In this document: positions 17,633 through 26,522 of the stretch, one piece after another
How the letters are laid out: each line of letters starts with the position of its first letter
How positions within the stretch are numbered: position 1 is the first letter of the stretch
NCBI GenBank assembly: GCA_028714675.1
Contig: JAQTLV010000001.1
Coordinates: forward strand, 351,507-415,506
Length of the DNA: 64,000 nucleotides
DNA from: Sulfurovaceae bacterium
Lineage (GTDB): Bacteria > Campylobacterota > Campylobacteria > Campylobacterales > Sulfurovaceae
Direction: 5' to 3'
Translations under genes and position numbers: made by a program
The notes under the pieces: model-generated
Database searches by the model: none
Told to the model about the DNA's origin: nothing
The model's input: only the letters and a program-made list of their open reading frames with translations

Positions 17633-19537
17633 ATCCATTACTACCAAGTAGCACTATCAAAATCATCGGCTCCATTGTTAACCTATACAAGTGAAGCTAA
17701 ACTTGAAATAGGTAGTATTGTAAAAGTTCCACTCAAATGTACCGCAAAAGATGCCATAATTCTTGAAGAGGTAGCAAAGCCTGATTTTGAAACCTCTGAG
17801 ATTTTGGAAATTACCTCATACTATTACACATCAAAACAACTTGAAATTGCTAAGTTTATAGCACTTTATTATTTTTCTTCTATTTCGGAAAGCTTGGCAC
17901 TTTTTGTTCCACATGAGAGAGTAGAAAGTAATGAGCATCGTTATTCCTGCGAAGGCAGGAATCTAATGGATCCCCGTAGCAAGCACGAGGATGACGGAAA
18001 ACTTAATCAAGATGAAGTAGCATTACCCATTCTAACTAACTCTCAACAAAATGCACTTCAGACAATAAAAACTCATCAAAAATCACTTCTTTTTGGTGTT
18101 ACAGGTTCTGGTAAAACAGAGATTTTTATACATCTTATAGCTGATACACTTCAAAGTGGTAAAAATGTAATTTTACTTATGCCTGAAATTTCTTTAACCC
18201 CACAAATGAAAAAAAGACTAACTAAATATTTTGGCGAAGCTATAGCTTTATGGCATTCAAAGCTTACTAAAAAACAAAAATATGATATTTTAGATAGAAT
18301 TTCTACTGGAGATATAAGAATAATAGCAGGTGCGAGATCTGCACTTTTTACACCACTAGACAATGTCGGATTAATCATCGTAGATGAAGAGCACGATGAT
18401 AGTTATAAAGCCATGACAACACCTAGGTATCATGCTAGAGATGTAGCTGTGATGATGTCAGAAAAACTAAAAGCAAAAATTTTACTAGCAAGCGCTACCC
18501 CGTCACTCGGCTCTTATACAAATTATCCTATTGTAAGACTTATGGATTCTTACAATAAAAGCGATAAAACATATAAGTTTATAGGAGGGGATAGCATAAA
18601 TAATCATATAATAAATGCTATAACTCAAACGCTAAAAAATGATGAACAGGCAATCGTATTTTTACCAACAAGAGGAAATTTCAAATATCTGCATTGCTCA
18701 TCATGTGGCGATACTCACAAGTGTCCATTCTGTTCAGTTGGAATGGCATTGCATAGGGATAATCGTCATTTGAGATGCCATTATTGTGGGTATAGCGAAC
18801 CGATAATAACAAAATGTATAAGTTGTGGATATGAGCCATTATCTCAAAGCAGAATAGGTACAAAAGAAGCAGTAGAAATCATAAGTGAAAATTTGCCAAA
18901 TGCAAAACTTGGGCAATTTGATAAAGATGCCATAACGACTCCTAAAAAACTTTCCAGCCTATTGGACAGTTTGTCAAAAAGAGAGATAGATGTGCTTGTA
19001 GGCACTCAGATGATAAGCAAGGGGCATGATTATCCTGATATTACATTATCAATTATTATGGGGCTTGATTATGTTTTAGGATTAGCGGATTTTAGAGCCA
19101 AAGAGAGAGCTATGAGCTTGATGTTTCAAATAGCAGGTAGAAGTGGAAGAGATAAAAACGCATCAGTTCTCATCCAAACACAACATGAAGAGTATTTTGC
19201 TCCATATTTGAATGATTATGAACTATTTATCAAAGATGAACTTGAGTTTAGAAAAATGGCTTTTTATCCACCATTTTCTAGAATGTCTAGAGTTATAATT
19301 GAAAACAGAGATTTAACAAAAGCTAAAAATTTAACAACTTTACTTAGTAAAAAACTACATGAGTTGAAAAATATTGAAATCATCGGAGAAGGCAAAGCTC
19401 CTGTTGAGAGAATTGCAAATAAGTATAGGTATCATATCATTGTCAAATCACATTCGCAAAAAGAGCTTTTAAAAGCTTTGCATAGTATTAATGGCGTTGG
19501 TATAAAAATAGATATGGATGCGATTGATTTTTCATAG
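17633..19537 (+). CDS. priA: Primosomal protein N' (replication restart helicase), apparent ATC start
   Basis: DNA helicase that restarts collapsed forks by reloading DnaB. Walker A is GVTGSGKTE, Walker B DEEH, and a zinc-binding insert has eight Cys (CSSC, CPFC, CHYC, CISC). The conserved PriA N-terminus (HYYQVALSKS, then LTYTSE) is encoded from about 17633, upstream of the first ordinary start codon (TTG 17675), so I begin the gene at ATC 17633, giving 634 aa. Residues about 103-122 are encoded by an in-frame palindromic element in the linker between the N-terminal and helicase domains. dnaB lies two genes downstream. Confidence 0.85.
   Translation: MHYYQVALSKSSAPLLTYTSEAKLEIGSIVKVPLKCTAKDAIILEEVAKPDFETSEILEITSYYYTSKQLEIAKFIALYYFSSISESLALFVPHERVESNEHRYSCEGRNLMDPRSKHEDDGKLNQDEVALPILTNSQQNALQTIKTHQKSLLFGVTGSGKTEIFIHLIADTLQSGKNVILLMPEISLTPQMKKRLTKYFGEAIALWHSKLTKKQKYDILDRISTGDIRIIAGARSALFTPLDNVGLIIVDEEHDDSYKAMTTPRYHARDVAVMMSEKLKAKILLASATPSLGSYTNYPIVRLMDSYNKSDKTYKFIGGDSINNHIINAITQTLKNDEQAIVFLPTRGNFKYLHCSSCGDTHKCPFCSVGMALHRDNRHLRCHYCGYSEPIITKCISCGYEPLSQSRIGTKEAVEIISENLPNAKLGQFDKDAITTPKKLSSLLDSLSKREIDVLVGTQMISKGHDYPDITLSIIMGLDYVLGLADFRAKERAMSLMFQIAGRSGRDKNASVLIQTQHEEYFAPYLNDYELFIKDELEFRKMAFYPPFSRMSRVIIENRDLTKAKNLTTLLSKKLHELKNIEIIGEGKAPVERIANKYRYHIIVKSHSQKELLKALHSINGVGIKIDMDAIDFS
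17939..17997 (+). repeat. Palindromic element inserted in-frame in priA
   Basis: A 59-bp element beginning CGTTATTCCTGCGAAGGCAG and ending GAGGATGACGG, same length as the intergenic copy at 53114. The left hairpin is ATTCCTGC/GCAGGAAT; GGATCC lies in the middle; the right half is a decayed hairpin. It encodes SCEGRN and MDPRSKHEDDG without a stop, the same frame as the copy in the gene at 59103. Insertion adds about 20 residues to PriA. Confidence 0.8.
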
Positions 19538-19552
19538 ATTTTTTCAAATTAA

Positions 19553-19664
19553 TTTTTTATTTACTACCTTTTTATAAAGGTAGCACCAAAAGCGTAAACA
19601 TTTAGAGTTCGCTTCGCTCGTAAGGTGCTTCGTGTTTACATTATTAAAAAAGTAGTGAAGAAAA
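19553..19664. repeat. Structured intergenic element with imperfect terminal inverted repeats
   Basis: In the 219-bp gap between priA and ispG. The left arm TTTATTTACTACCTTTTT (from about 19556) and the right arm ending AAAAAAGTAGTGAAGAAAA are imperfect inverted copies. Inside are a perfect CTACCTTT/AAAGGTAG hairpin at the left, and two crossing pairings, GCACC (19583) with GGTGC (19624) and GTAAAC (19594) with GTTTAC (19634), which could form a pseudoknot. No ORF. It could be a MITE-like remnant or a structured RNA. Confidence 0.45.
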
Positions 19665-19756
19665 TAGGATATATTGTTTTCTATTTTCTATTTATTACAA
19701 TGAAAAGTTATACTTTATTGTGATAAAATCATAATAATTTACAGTGAAAGCAATTA

Positions 19757-20824
19757 ATGAAAGATAGATATCCAACTAAAAAAATATACGTAGGTGGTGT
19801 TGCGATAGGTGGAGATGCGCCTATATCTGTACAGTCTATGACAAATAGTAAAACATCAGATATCAAAGCTACAGTAGAGCAGATAAATAGACTTCATTTT
19901 GCAGGTGCAGATATAGTTCGTGTTGCAGTTCCTACCATAGAAGATGCACTCGCCCTTAAGAGCATAAAAGAACAAGTAAGTTTACCCATTGTTGCTGATA
20001 TTCATTTCAATTATCGTCTTGCGCTTGAAGCTGCAAAGTGGGTTGATTGTATCAGATTTAATCCTGGCAATATAGGCGAGAAAAGTCGTATAAAAGAGAT
20101 TGTAAAAGCTTGCAAAGAGAGAGATTTACCTGTGAGAATAGGTGTAAATGCAGGTAGCTTGGAGAGCGAGTTTGAAGACAAATATGGCACAACTGCCAAG
20201 GGCATGGTTGAGAGTGCATTGTATAATATAAAATACCTAGAAGATTTGGATTTTACAAATATAAAAGTATCACTAAAAGCTAGTGATGTGGATAGAACGG
20301 TAGAGGCTTATCGCATGCTAAGACCACTAAATAACTATCCATTTCATTTAGGAGTTACTGAAGCTGGTACTATTTTTCATGCTACTATCAAATCAGCAAT
20401 TGGGATAGGTGCATTATTGCTTGATGGTATCGGAGATACTATGAGAGTGTCAATTACAGGAGAGCTTGAAGAGGAGATAAAAGTTGCTCGTGCAATACTA
20501 AAAGATAGTGGCAGAGCAAAAAGTGGAGTAAATATCATCTCATGTCCAACTTGCGGCAGGATAGAAGCTGATTTGGTAAGTGCAGTTAGTGAGGTCGAAA
20601 AGAGATTGGCGCACATAAAAACACCTCTTGATGTTTCTGTGATGGGTTGTGTGGTAAATGCTATAGGCGAAGCAAAACATGCTGATGTTGCAATAGCTTA
20701 TGGCAAAGGCAGTGGGCTTATAATGGTAAAAGGTGAAGTTGTAGCAAAATTGGAACAGAGTAAACTTGTAAATAGATTTATAGAGGAAGTAGAAAAAATG
20801 GCAAAAATGAAAGAGGCTAACTGA
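19757..20824 (+). CDS. ispG: 4-hydroxy-3-methylbut-2-en-1-yl diphosphate synthase
   Basis: Iron-sulfur enzyme converting MEcPP to HMBPP in the MEP isoprenoid pathway; 355 aa, the short bacterial form. N-terminal TIM barrel motifs [18 protein letters not shown] and VADIHFNYR are visible. The [4Fe-4S] ligands are in CPTCGR (about 264-267) and [10 protein letters not shown] (about 298). An extended -10, TGATAAAAT, lies at 19721-19729. The stop is followed one base later by dnaB. Confidence 0.96.
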   Translation: MKDRYPTKKIYVGGVAIGGDAPISVQSMTNSKTSDIKATVEQINRLHFAGADIVRVAVPTIEDALALKSIKEQVSLPIVADIHFNYRLALEAAKWVDCIRFNPGNIGEKSRIKEIVKACKERDLPVRIGVNAGSLESEFEDKYGTTAKGMVESALYNIKYLEDLDFTNIKVSLKASDVDRTVEAYRMLRPLNNYPFHLGVTEAGTIFHATIKSAIGIGALLLDGIGDTMRVSITGELEEEIKVARAILKDSGRAKSGVNIISCPTCGRIEADLVSAVSEVEKRLAHIKTPLDVSVMGCVVNAIGEAKHADVAIAYGKGSGLIMVKGEVVAKLEQSKLVNRFIEEVEKMAKMKEAN

Positions 20825-20825
20825 T

Positions 20826-22259
20826 ATGGAAAATATGTATAATTTAAATATAGAAAGAGCAGTTTTGAGTGCGATTATATTTGATCCTGAGATTTTTGAA
20901 GATATAGCGACAAATATAAAGGTCAAAGATTTTTATCTGCCATTTCATCAATATATATTTAAAGCCATGGATGAACTTTCTAGAGAAGAAAAACCTATTA
21001 GTGAAGAGTTTTTGATATCTAAGCTTCAAGATGCTGGTAAATTTGATGAGACATTGATGTTGGAAATTTTATCATCAAATCCAATAACAGACACAAGAGC
21101 ATATTCTGCTGAAATAAAATCAAAATCTATAAAAAGAGCCATTGTTACACTTGCAACAGAGATAAAAAAAGTAACTGTTGAAGATAATTTACCAAGTGAT
21201 GAAGTTATGAATTTGGTAGAAAAAAAGCTTTATGAAATAACTCAAGAAAGTATAAATGATGACTTTAGGGATTCAAAAGATATAGTAGTATCAACACTAA
21301 AAGAGATAGAAGAGAGAAAAAAACAAGGCAATTCAAAACTTATCGGTGTTGATACAGGATTTTTAAATCTAAATGATAGAACTAGCGGTTTTGGCAAAGG
21401 AGATTTAGTTATCGTAGCAGCAAGACCTGCTATGGGTAAAACAGCATTAGTTTTAAATATGGCACTCAAGGCAATTGAAAGAGATGAAGGGGTAGCATTC
21501 TTTTCACTTGAAATGCCAGCAGAACAACTTATGCTTAGACTTTTGTCAGCCAAAACATCTATAATGTTACAAAATTTAAGACAAGGAAATCTTAGAGATG
21601 ATGAGTGGGCTAGAGTGGTAAGTGCCACAAATGAACTATCTAACAAAAAACTTTTTGTTGATGATGGTGGATATGTAACTATTCATCATGTAAGAAGTAA
21701 GTTGCGAAAACTAAAGACAAAACATCCAGAGATTAGCATGGCATTTATAGATTATCTTCAATTGATGAGTAGTGAAGGAGGCAATTCAACTAATCGTCAA
21801 CAAGAGATATCTGACATATCAAGAGGATTAAAACAACTCGCTCGTGAGCTTGAAATACCAATAGTTGCGCTTTCACAGCTAAACCGTGGTTTAGAGAGCA
21901 GAGAGAATAAAAGACCAATGCTAAGTGATTTGAGAGAATCTGGAGCCATAGAACAAGATGCTGATATAATTCTTTTTGTTTATCGTGATGATGTATATAG
22001 AGAAGCAAAAGAAAAAGAGAGAGAGATGAAAGCCAAGGCTGAGGGCAAAGAGTTTAAAAGTGACTATGTCAAAAAGTCAGAAGAAGAGACAGAGCTGATT
22101 ATAGGCAAGCAGAGAAATGGACCAACTGGCACAGTTGATTTGATATTTCAAAAGAACTTTACAAGATTTGTTGATGATTTGTCTAAAACTAAAAAGACAT
22201 TTCATGGTGTTGAAGTAGAGTTTCAAAAAGAAGGCACTATAAGTTTACCGCCAATTTAA
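20826..22259 (+). CDS. dnaB: Replicative DNA helicase
   Basis: Hexameric fork helicase, 477 aa. The N-terminal domain (about 5-105) binds primase and partners; the RecA-like C-terminal domain has Walker A ARPAMGKTALVLNMA, Walker B MAFIDYLQLM, and the conserved DLRESGAIEQDAD and QRNGPTG segments. No intein. It starts one base after ispG and ends 3 bp before comEC, so these form one operon with priA's function upstream. Confidence 0.97.
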   Translation: MENMYNLNIERAVLSAIIFDPEIFEDIATNIKVKDFYLPFHQYIFKAMDELSREEKPISEEFLISKLQDAGKFDETLMLEILSSNPITDTRAYSAEIKSKSIKRAIVTLATEIKKVTVEDNLPSDEVMNLVEKKLYEITQESINDDFRDSKDIVVSTLKEIEERKKQGNSKLIGVDTGFLNLNDRTSGFGKGDLVIVAARPAMGKTALVLNMALKAIERDEGVAFFSLEMPAEQLMLRLLSAKTSIMLQNLRQGNLRDDEWARVVSATNELSNKKLFVDDGGYVTIHHVRSKLRKLKTKHPEISMAFIDYLQLMSSEGGNSTNRQQEISDISRGLKQLARELEIPIVALSQLNRGLESRENKRPMLSDLRESGAIEQDADIILFVYRDDVYREAKEKEREMKAKAEGKEFKSDYVKKSEEETELIIGKQRNGPTGTVDLIFQKNFTRFVDDLSKTKKTFHGVEVEFQKEGTISLPPI

Positions 22260-22262
22260 TAT

Positions 22263-23534
22263 ATGAAAATAGCAAAGCCTCAACTTTTTTTAACACACAA
22301 GTCTTTTGTATTAACAATACTGTTTTTTACTTTTTTACTTTTTGTTCGTTTGGGGCTTATTTATAGTGACTATCAAGAATTTACAACTAAACCATTTTAT
22401 TTTACATATACTAATGTTATTAGTATAGAAGATAAACCAAAAGCTAAATACCCATATAAACTTTTAAAACTTCAAAGCGATGATGGATTGGAATTTTATA
22501 CAAAATCATATGAGCCTATGCCAATTGAAACAAAAAGAGTTAGAGTTGAAATTTTTCCAGATTCAAATATAACATTTTTTAGATTTTTAGGCGCATTTTT
22601 TGTTGACAGCAAACTAAAAGAGATTGTTCCAGTTGAGAATAGTTTCAAAGATAATATAATAGAAAATATCAAAAACCAACACAAAGATAATATAACCTCA
22701 AGTATATATCCAGCAATCTTTTTTAACACACCATTATCTAAAGATATAAGAGACAAGGTAATAGTTTTAGGAGCAAGTCATCTAATAGCTCTTAGTGGTT
22801 TTAATCTTAGTATTTTATGGGGTGTTGTTTTTGGAGTTTTGGCAATTATATACAAACCTTTACAAAGTAGATTTTTCCCCCATAGGTATTCTATAATAGA
22901 CTTGGGTCTTATATCGCTTTTGTTTTTAGGGGTTTATGTTTATTTTACTGACTTTTCGCCATCGCTTATTAGGGCCTATGCAATGGTTTTGTTTGGATGG
23001 ATGATATTAGTAATGGGGTTAGAGCTTGTTAGTTTTTCATTTTTAGCTTTTATAGTTAGTGTTCTCTTGGTGATTTATCCAAAATTTTTAGTATCAATTA
23101 GCTTTTGGTTTTCTGTTGCAGGAGTATTTTACGTTATGCTTGTGGCATACCATACAAAAAATATAAATAAATATTTAGTTGGATTTGTCATAATGCCGAT
23201 ATCTATGTTTTTACTTATGCAACCAATAGTTCATGCAATATTTGGGCAAACATCCCCATACCAACTTCTCTCAATTCCACTTGAACTCGTATATGTTTTG
23301 TTTTATCCAGTAATGATGTTTTTACATACAATTGGTTTTGGAGGATTGATAGATGGTTGGCTCATTTGGCTTTTAAACTTTGCTCCAAGCGAACTTAAAG
23401 ATAGTATATTTCCATTGTATTTATTGATTTTATATGTTTTTTTGTCTATAGCTTCCATATTTAATAGATATTTATTTTTAATTCTTTTGGTTTTGTCTTT
23501 TGGTTATTTAGTCTATATCTTCACCCTTATTTAG
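22263..23534 (+). CDS. comEC: ComEC/Rec2-type DNA-uptake channel, short form
   Basis: Inner-membrane channel for single-stranded DNA entry in natural transformation. The 423-aa protein has several transmembrane helices and the competence-domain signature SHLIALSGFNLSIL near residue 175. It lacks the C-terminal metallo-beta-lactamase domain of full ComEC, as is usual in Campylobacterota. The three pilin genes 5 kb upstream could supply the uptake fibre. The last 27 bp overlap tail to tail with the yihY-like gene. Confidence 0.88.
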   Translation: MKIAKPQLFLTHKSFVLTILFFTFLLFVRLGLIYSDYQEFTTKPFYFTYTNVISIEDKPKAKYPYKLLKLQSDDGLEFYTKSYEPMPIETKRVRVEIFPDSNITFFRFLGAFFVDSKLKEIVPVENSFKDNIIENIKNQHKDNITSSIYPAIFFNTPLSKDIRDKVIVLGASHLIALSGFNLSILWGVVFGVLAIIYKPLQSRFFPHRYSIIDLGLISLLFLGVYVYFTDFSPSLIRAYAMVLFGWMILVMGLELVSFSFLAFIVSVLLVIYPKFLVSISFWFSVAGVFYVMLVAYHTKNINKYLVGFVIMPISMFLLMQPIVHAIFGQTSPYQLLSIPLELVYVLFYPVMMFLHTIGFGGLIDGWLIWLLNFAPSELKDSIFPLYLLILYVFLSIASIFNRYLFLILLVLSFGYLVYIFTLI

Positions 23535-24314
23535 TAAATAGCAAAATCTCATACCGTGTAAAAATATAGCCCAAGATATATAAATCCACAGAAAGAAAAA
23601 CAATACTATACTGATACTTCCATATATAGTTGTATATGTTTGATTATAGTAAGCGTACAAGATAAAAGCTTTTTTGGATAAAAACCAAATAAATGATGCT
23701 ATAAAAGAGCTAGATATTGATGCTTTTAGTGATATTTTTGTATTTGGAGAGAGTTGATAAGAGAGGAAAAATATTCCCCATGTTATGATAAACGGTAAAG
23801 ATGAGCCAATAAAAAAATTAGATTCCATTTTTTCTTCAATAAAAAACGATATATATGTAGATAAACCTACAACTATAGATATTATAACTATAAACAAAAG
23901 ATAAATTTTAACAGCGCTCCAAATGCCTCTTTTGCCTGTTTCAAAGATGTCATTTACTATATAATCATAAGTTTTAAAAAATAATGTTACAGCAAAAATA
24001 ACATATATAAATCCAAGAATTCCAAGTTGGTCGGCATTGTTTAAAAACTGCTCCAAAAAGTCAGAAATATATTTTGAATTAGATGGTATGATAATGGAAA
24101 ATAGATAAATTTCAAATTTTTTAAATAGTAAGTCAAAGGAAGGCAAGGAAGTAAATATATAAACAAAGATTGCCATAAGAGGAATTATGGCAAAAATCGT
24201 ATCCCAGCTAAGACTAGATGCATAATAGCCAATCTTATCATCAAAAAGTTTATAAAAAAAATCTTTGACAAATATATAGTAGCTTTTAAGGAGTTTTTTT
24301 AGATTTTCATTCAT
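23508..24314 (-). CDS. YihY/BrkB-family membrane protein
   Basis: A 268-aa inner-membrane protein with about six predicted transmembrane helices, of the YihY/BrkB family (once misnamed RNase BN). Visible are SLSWDTIFAIIPLMAIFVY at the first helix and the YGSISIVLFFFLWIYISW region near the end, both typical. Function is unknown; some members are proposed transporters. It lies downstream of glcD on the - strand and overlaps the 3' end of comEC. Confidence 0.85.
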   Translation of the reverse strand: MNENLKKLLKSYYIFVKDFFYKLFDDKIGYYASSLSWDTIFAIIPLMAIFVYIFTSLPSFDLLFKKFEIYLFSIIIPSNSKYISDFLEQFLNNADQLGILGFIYVIFAVTLFFKTYDYIVNDIFETGKRGIWSAVKIYLLFIVIISIVVGLSTYISFFIEEKMESNFFIGSSLPFIITWGIFFLSYQLSPNTKISLKASISSSFIASFIWFLSKKAFILYAYYNQTYTTIYGSISIVLFFFLWIYISWAIFLHGMRFCYLLNKGEDID

Positions 24315-24334
24315 TGCAACTCCATATCTGGATT

Positions 24335-25717
24335 CTATAATCCCATTTTTCCTGGATTTAGTATTCCATTTGGGTCAAATGCTTTCTTGATAGATCTAAA
24401 CAAGTTTAATTCTTCTTCGTTAAAGGCAATTTTCATAAATGGTGCTTTGCTTAGCCCAATACCATGTTCACCACTTAGTGTTCCACCCATATCAACAACA
24501 AGTTTAAATATCTCTTCTATAGCCATGTGTCCTTTTTCTAGTTCTTTTTCATTATTCCCATCAACCATAACATTCACGTGTATATTGCCATCACCAGAAT
24601 GTCCAAAACATGGAACTTTAAAACCATATTTTTCCCCTACTGCATATATCTCTTTTAGAGCTTGTGGAAGTTTGCTCCTTGGGACAGAAATATCTTCATT
24701 TAGTTTTTTGGAACCATATATGGTTATCGATTGTGAGGCATTTTTTCTGGCATACCAAAGCTTATCCCTATCTTTGCCATCGTTTGCTATTACAAAACTA
24801 CTTGCACCATTTTCTTCAAATGATTTTTTGAGAGTATTTAGCTGAAATTCAACTTCTTGTTCTACATTGCCATCAACATCGCCAATCAGTAAAGCCCCAG
24901 CATTTTCAGGTAAATCAACACCAAGTTTTTCTTTTAGTGCTTTAACTACAAGAGAGTCTAAAAATTCCATTGCTACTGGATTTGCTCCAGATGCGAGAGA
25001 TTTGAAAACAGCATTCATTGCATTTTCGACACTAGGAAATATACCCATGTAAGCTTTTGTAAAACGAGGTTTTGGAATGAGTTTTAATGTAATTTCAGTA
25101 GTAACTGCGAGTGTTCCCTCGCTTGCTATAAGGATTCCAGCAGTATTATATCCCGCAACATCTTTAATAGTTTTTTTCCCAGCTCTTATGATATCACCAT
25201 TTGGTAGTACTGCCCTTAGAGCCATAACATAATCTTTTGTGATGCCATATTTTGCTGCTCTCATACCGCCAGCATTTTCATTTACATTGCCACCAATCGT
25301 TGAGTACTCTTCACTTGCAGGATCTGGCGGATAAAATAACCCTACTGCTTCAACGGCTTTTTGCAAATCTTTATTTATGACTCCTGGTTGAACAATGGCT
25401 ACAAGATTTTGCATATCTATTTCTAAAATCTTATTCATATATTTTTCAAGAGCTAGTATTATGCCTCCATTTGCCGGTAAAGCGCCACCAGTAAATCCAC
25501 TTCCTGCACCTCTCGGAGTAATTATGACTTTGTTTTCATTACAATATTTTAAAACTTTTGATACATCTTCTTCATTTTTTGGAAAAACTATCAATTCTGG
25601 TTCATATCTTGTTCTAGTAGCATCATAGCTATACGCAATTAAATGGGCTTTGTCGTTATAAACATTTTCATTACCAACAATATTTTTTAATGCATCTATA
25701 TGCTTGGCTTCTATCAA
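24335..25717 (-). CDS. glcD: FAD-linked glycolate/D-lactate oxidase subunit (GlcD family)
   Basis: FAD-dependent oxidoreductase of 460 aa in the VAO/PCMH fold. PRGAGSGFTGGALPANGG (about 70-87) and STIGGNVNENAGG form the FAD-binding domain; the C-terminal domain has FGHSGDGNIHVNV and GTLSGEHGIG with conserved His ligands. Substrate is a 2-hydroxy acid, glycolate or D-lactate, which sequence alone does not settle. The start is TTG at 25717, overlapping the stop of the preceding gene as TTGA. The same pairing with pgbA occurs in Helicobacter and Campylobacter as I recall. Confidence 0.88.
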   Translation of the reverse strand: MIEAKHIDALKNIVGNENVYNDKAHLIAYSYDATRTRYEPELIVFPKNEEDVSKVLKYCNENKVIITPRGAGSGFTGGALPANGGIILALEKYMNKILEIDMQNLVAIVQPGVINKDLQKAVEAVGLFYPPDPASEEYSTIGGNVNENAGGMRAAKYGITKDYVMALRAVLPNGDIIRAGKKTIKDVAGYNTAGILIASEGTLAVTTEITLKLIPKPRFTKAYMGIFPSVENAMNAVFKSLASGANPVAMEFLDSLVVKALKEKLGVDLPENAGALLIGDVDGNVEQEVEFQLNTLKKSFEENGASSFVIANDGKDRDKLWYARKNASQSITIYGSKKLNEDISVPRSKLPQALKEIYAVGEKYGFKVPCFGHSGDGNIHVNVMVDGNNEKELEKGHMAIEEIFKLVVDMGGTLSGEHGIGLSKAPFMKIAFNEEELNLFRSIKKAFDPNGILNPGKMGL

Positions 25718-26394
25718 TTTATTTGCTCCATCAAAGTATAATAGTCTTCATCTACTACGCCCCCAAACCAACCAGTTCTAACTTTTTCAAAATTACTAAA
25801 AAATGGTGTTTGTGTTTGTGCTTGCATACTAACTGGTTCTCTAGAGATTATTCTTTGACTTATTGGGTCATATACAACTATGCTATCTTTTTTTACAATT
25901 GCAATAAGTCCAACTTGATAAGATTTTGCAAAAGAAGTCAAGTTTTCTTTTGTTGGAATACCATCTCTTTTTTGAGAAATGAATGATGCATAGTTATCTG
26001 GGCTTACCCAATTTTTTTTGTATTTTGATGTTATCTCGTTGTATGTATTTTGATTTGGAGCCAAGAGTAGCACGTTGTTATATAAGTATCCACCGATTAC
26101 TTTATCTCCAGCAATTACTTTTGTAGCTATCTGAGGCAAATTACCATTTTCCATCAATGGCGCATCAATAATTGTCAAAACTCCGCTTTCATTCTGAACA
26201 GCAGCAGTTGTAGCAGCACTTGAGCCATCTTTGTAGGTATGGATTATTACCCCGCTCATTCCGTTTGCTGGAAAAGCTGGTGAAATTTGAATAATATTGT
26301 TATTTGTATTTAAAATCGTACTTTGTGTAGTTGCTGGGAACAAATCAGCGAACAGCGGTAAAGAGAGAAGTAAGCTCATAAGTATTTTTGACAT
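25714..26394 (-). CDS. PgbA-family exported protein
   Basis: A secreted or surface protein of about 226 aa. The N-terminus MSKILMSLLLSLPLFA is a signal peptide. The rest resembles the conserved N-terminal domain of Helicobacter PgbA, named for plasminogen binding; here the Lys-rich C-terminal extension is absent, so plasminogen binding should not be assumed. Two ATGs are close together; I prefer 26394 because AAGGA directly abuts the first one at 26400. It is the first gene of pgbA-glcD-yihY. Assignment rests on both sequence character and the neighbouring glcD and M23 genes. Confidence 0.7.
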   Translation of the reverse strand: MSKILMSLLLSLPLFADLFPATTQSTILNTNNNIIQISPAFPANGMSGVIIHTYKDGSSAATTAAVQNESGVLTIIDAPLMENGNLPQIATKVIAGDKVIGGYLYNNVLLLAPNQNTYNEITSKYKKNWVSPDNYASFISQKRDGIPTKENLTSFAKSYQVGLIAIVKKDSIVVYDPISQRIISREPVSMQAQTQTPFFSNFEKVRTGWFGGVVDEDYYTLMEQIN

Positions 26395-26522
26395 TAGCAT
26401 TCCTTGATTTTTGTTTTATAGTAAGATTATACTAATGAAATGTTAAAAATTACCATATTTATTGGTTGTTTACCTTTTTTGGTTATAATTTTATACTTTA
26501 GGATTTGAATATATGGATTTTT

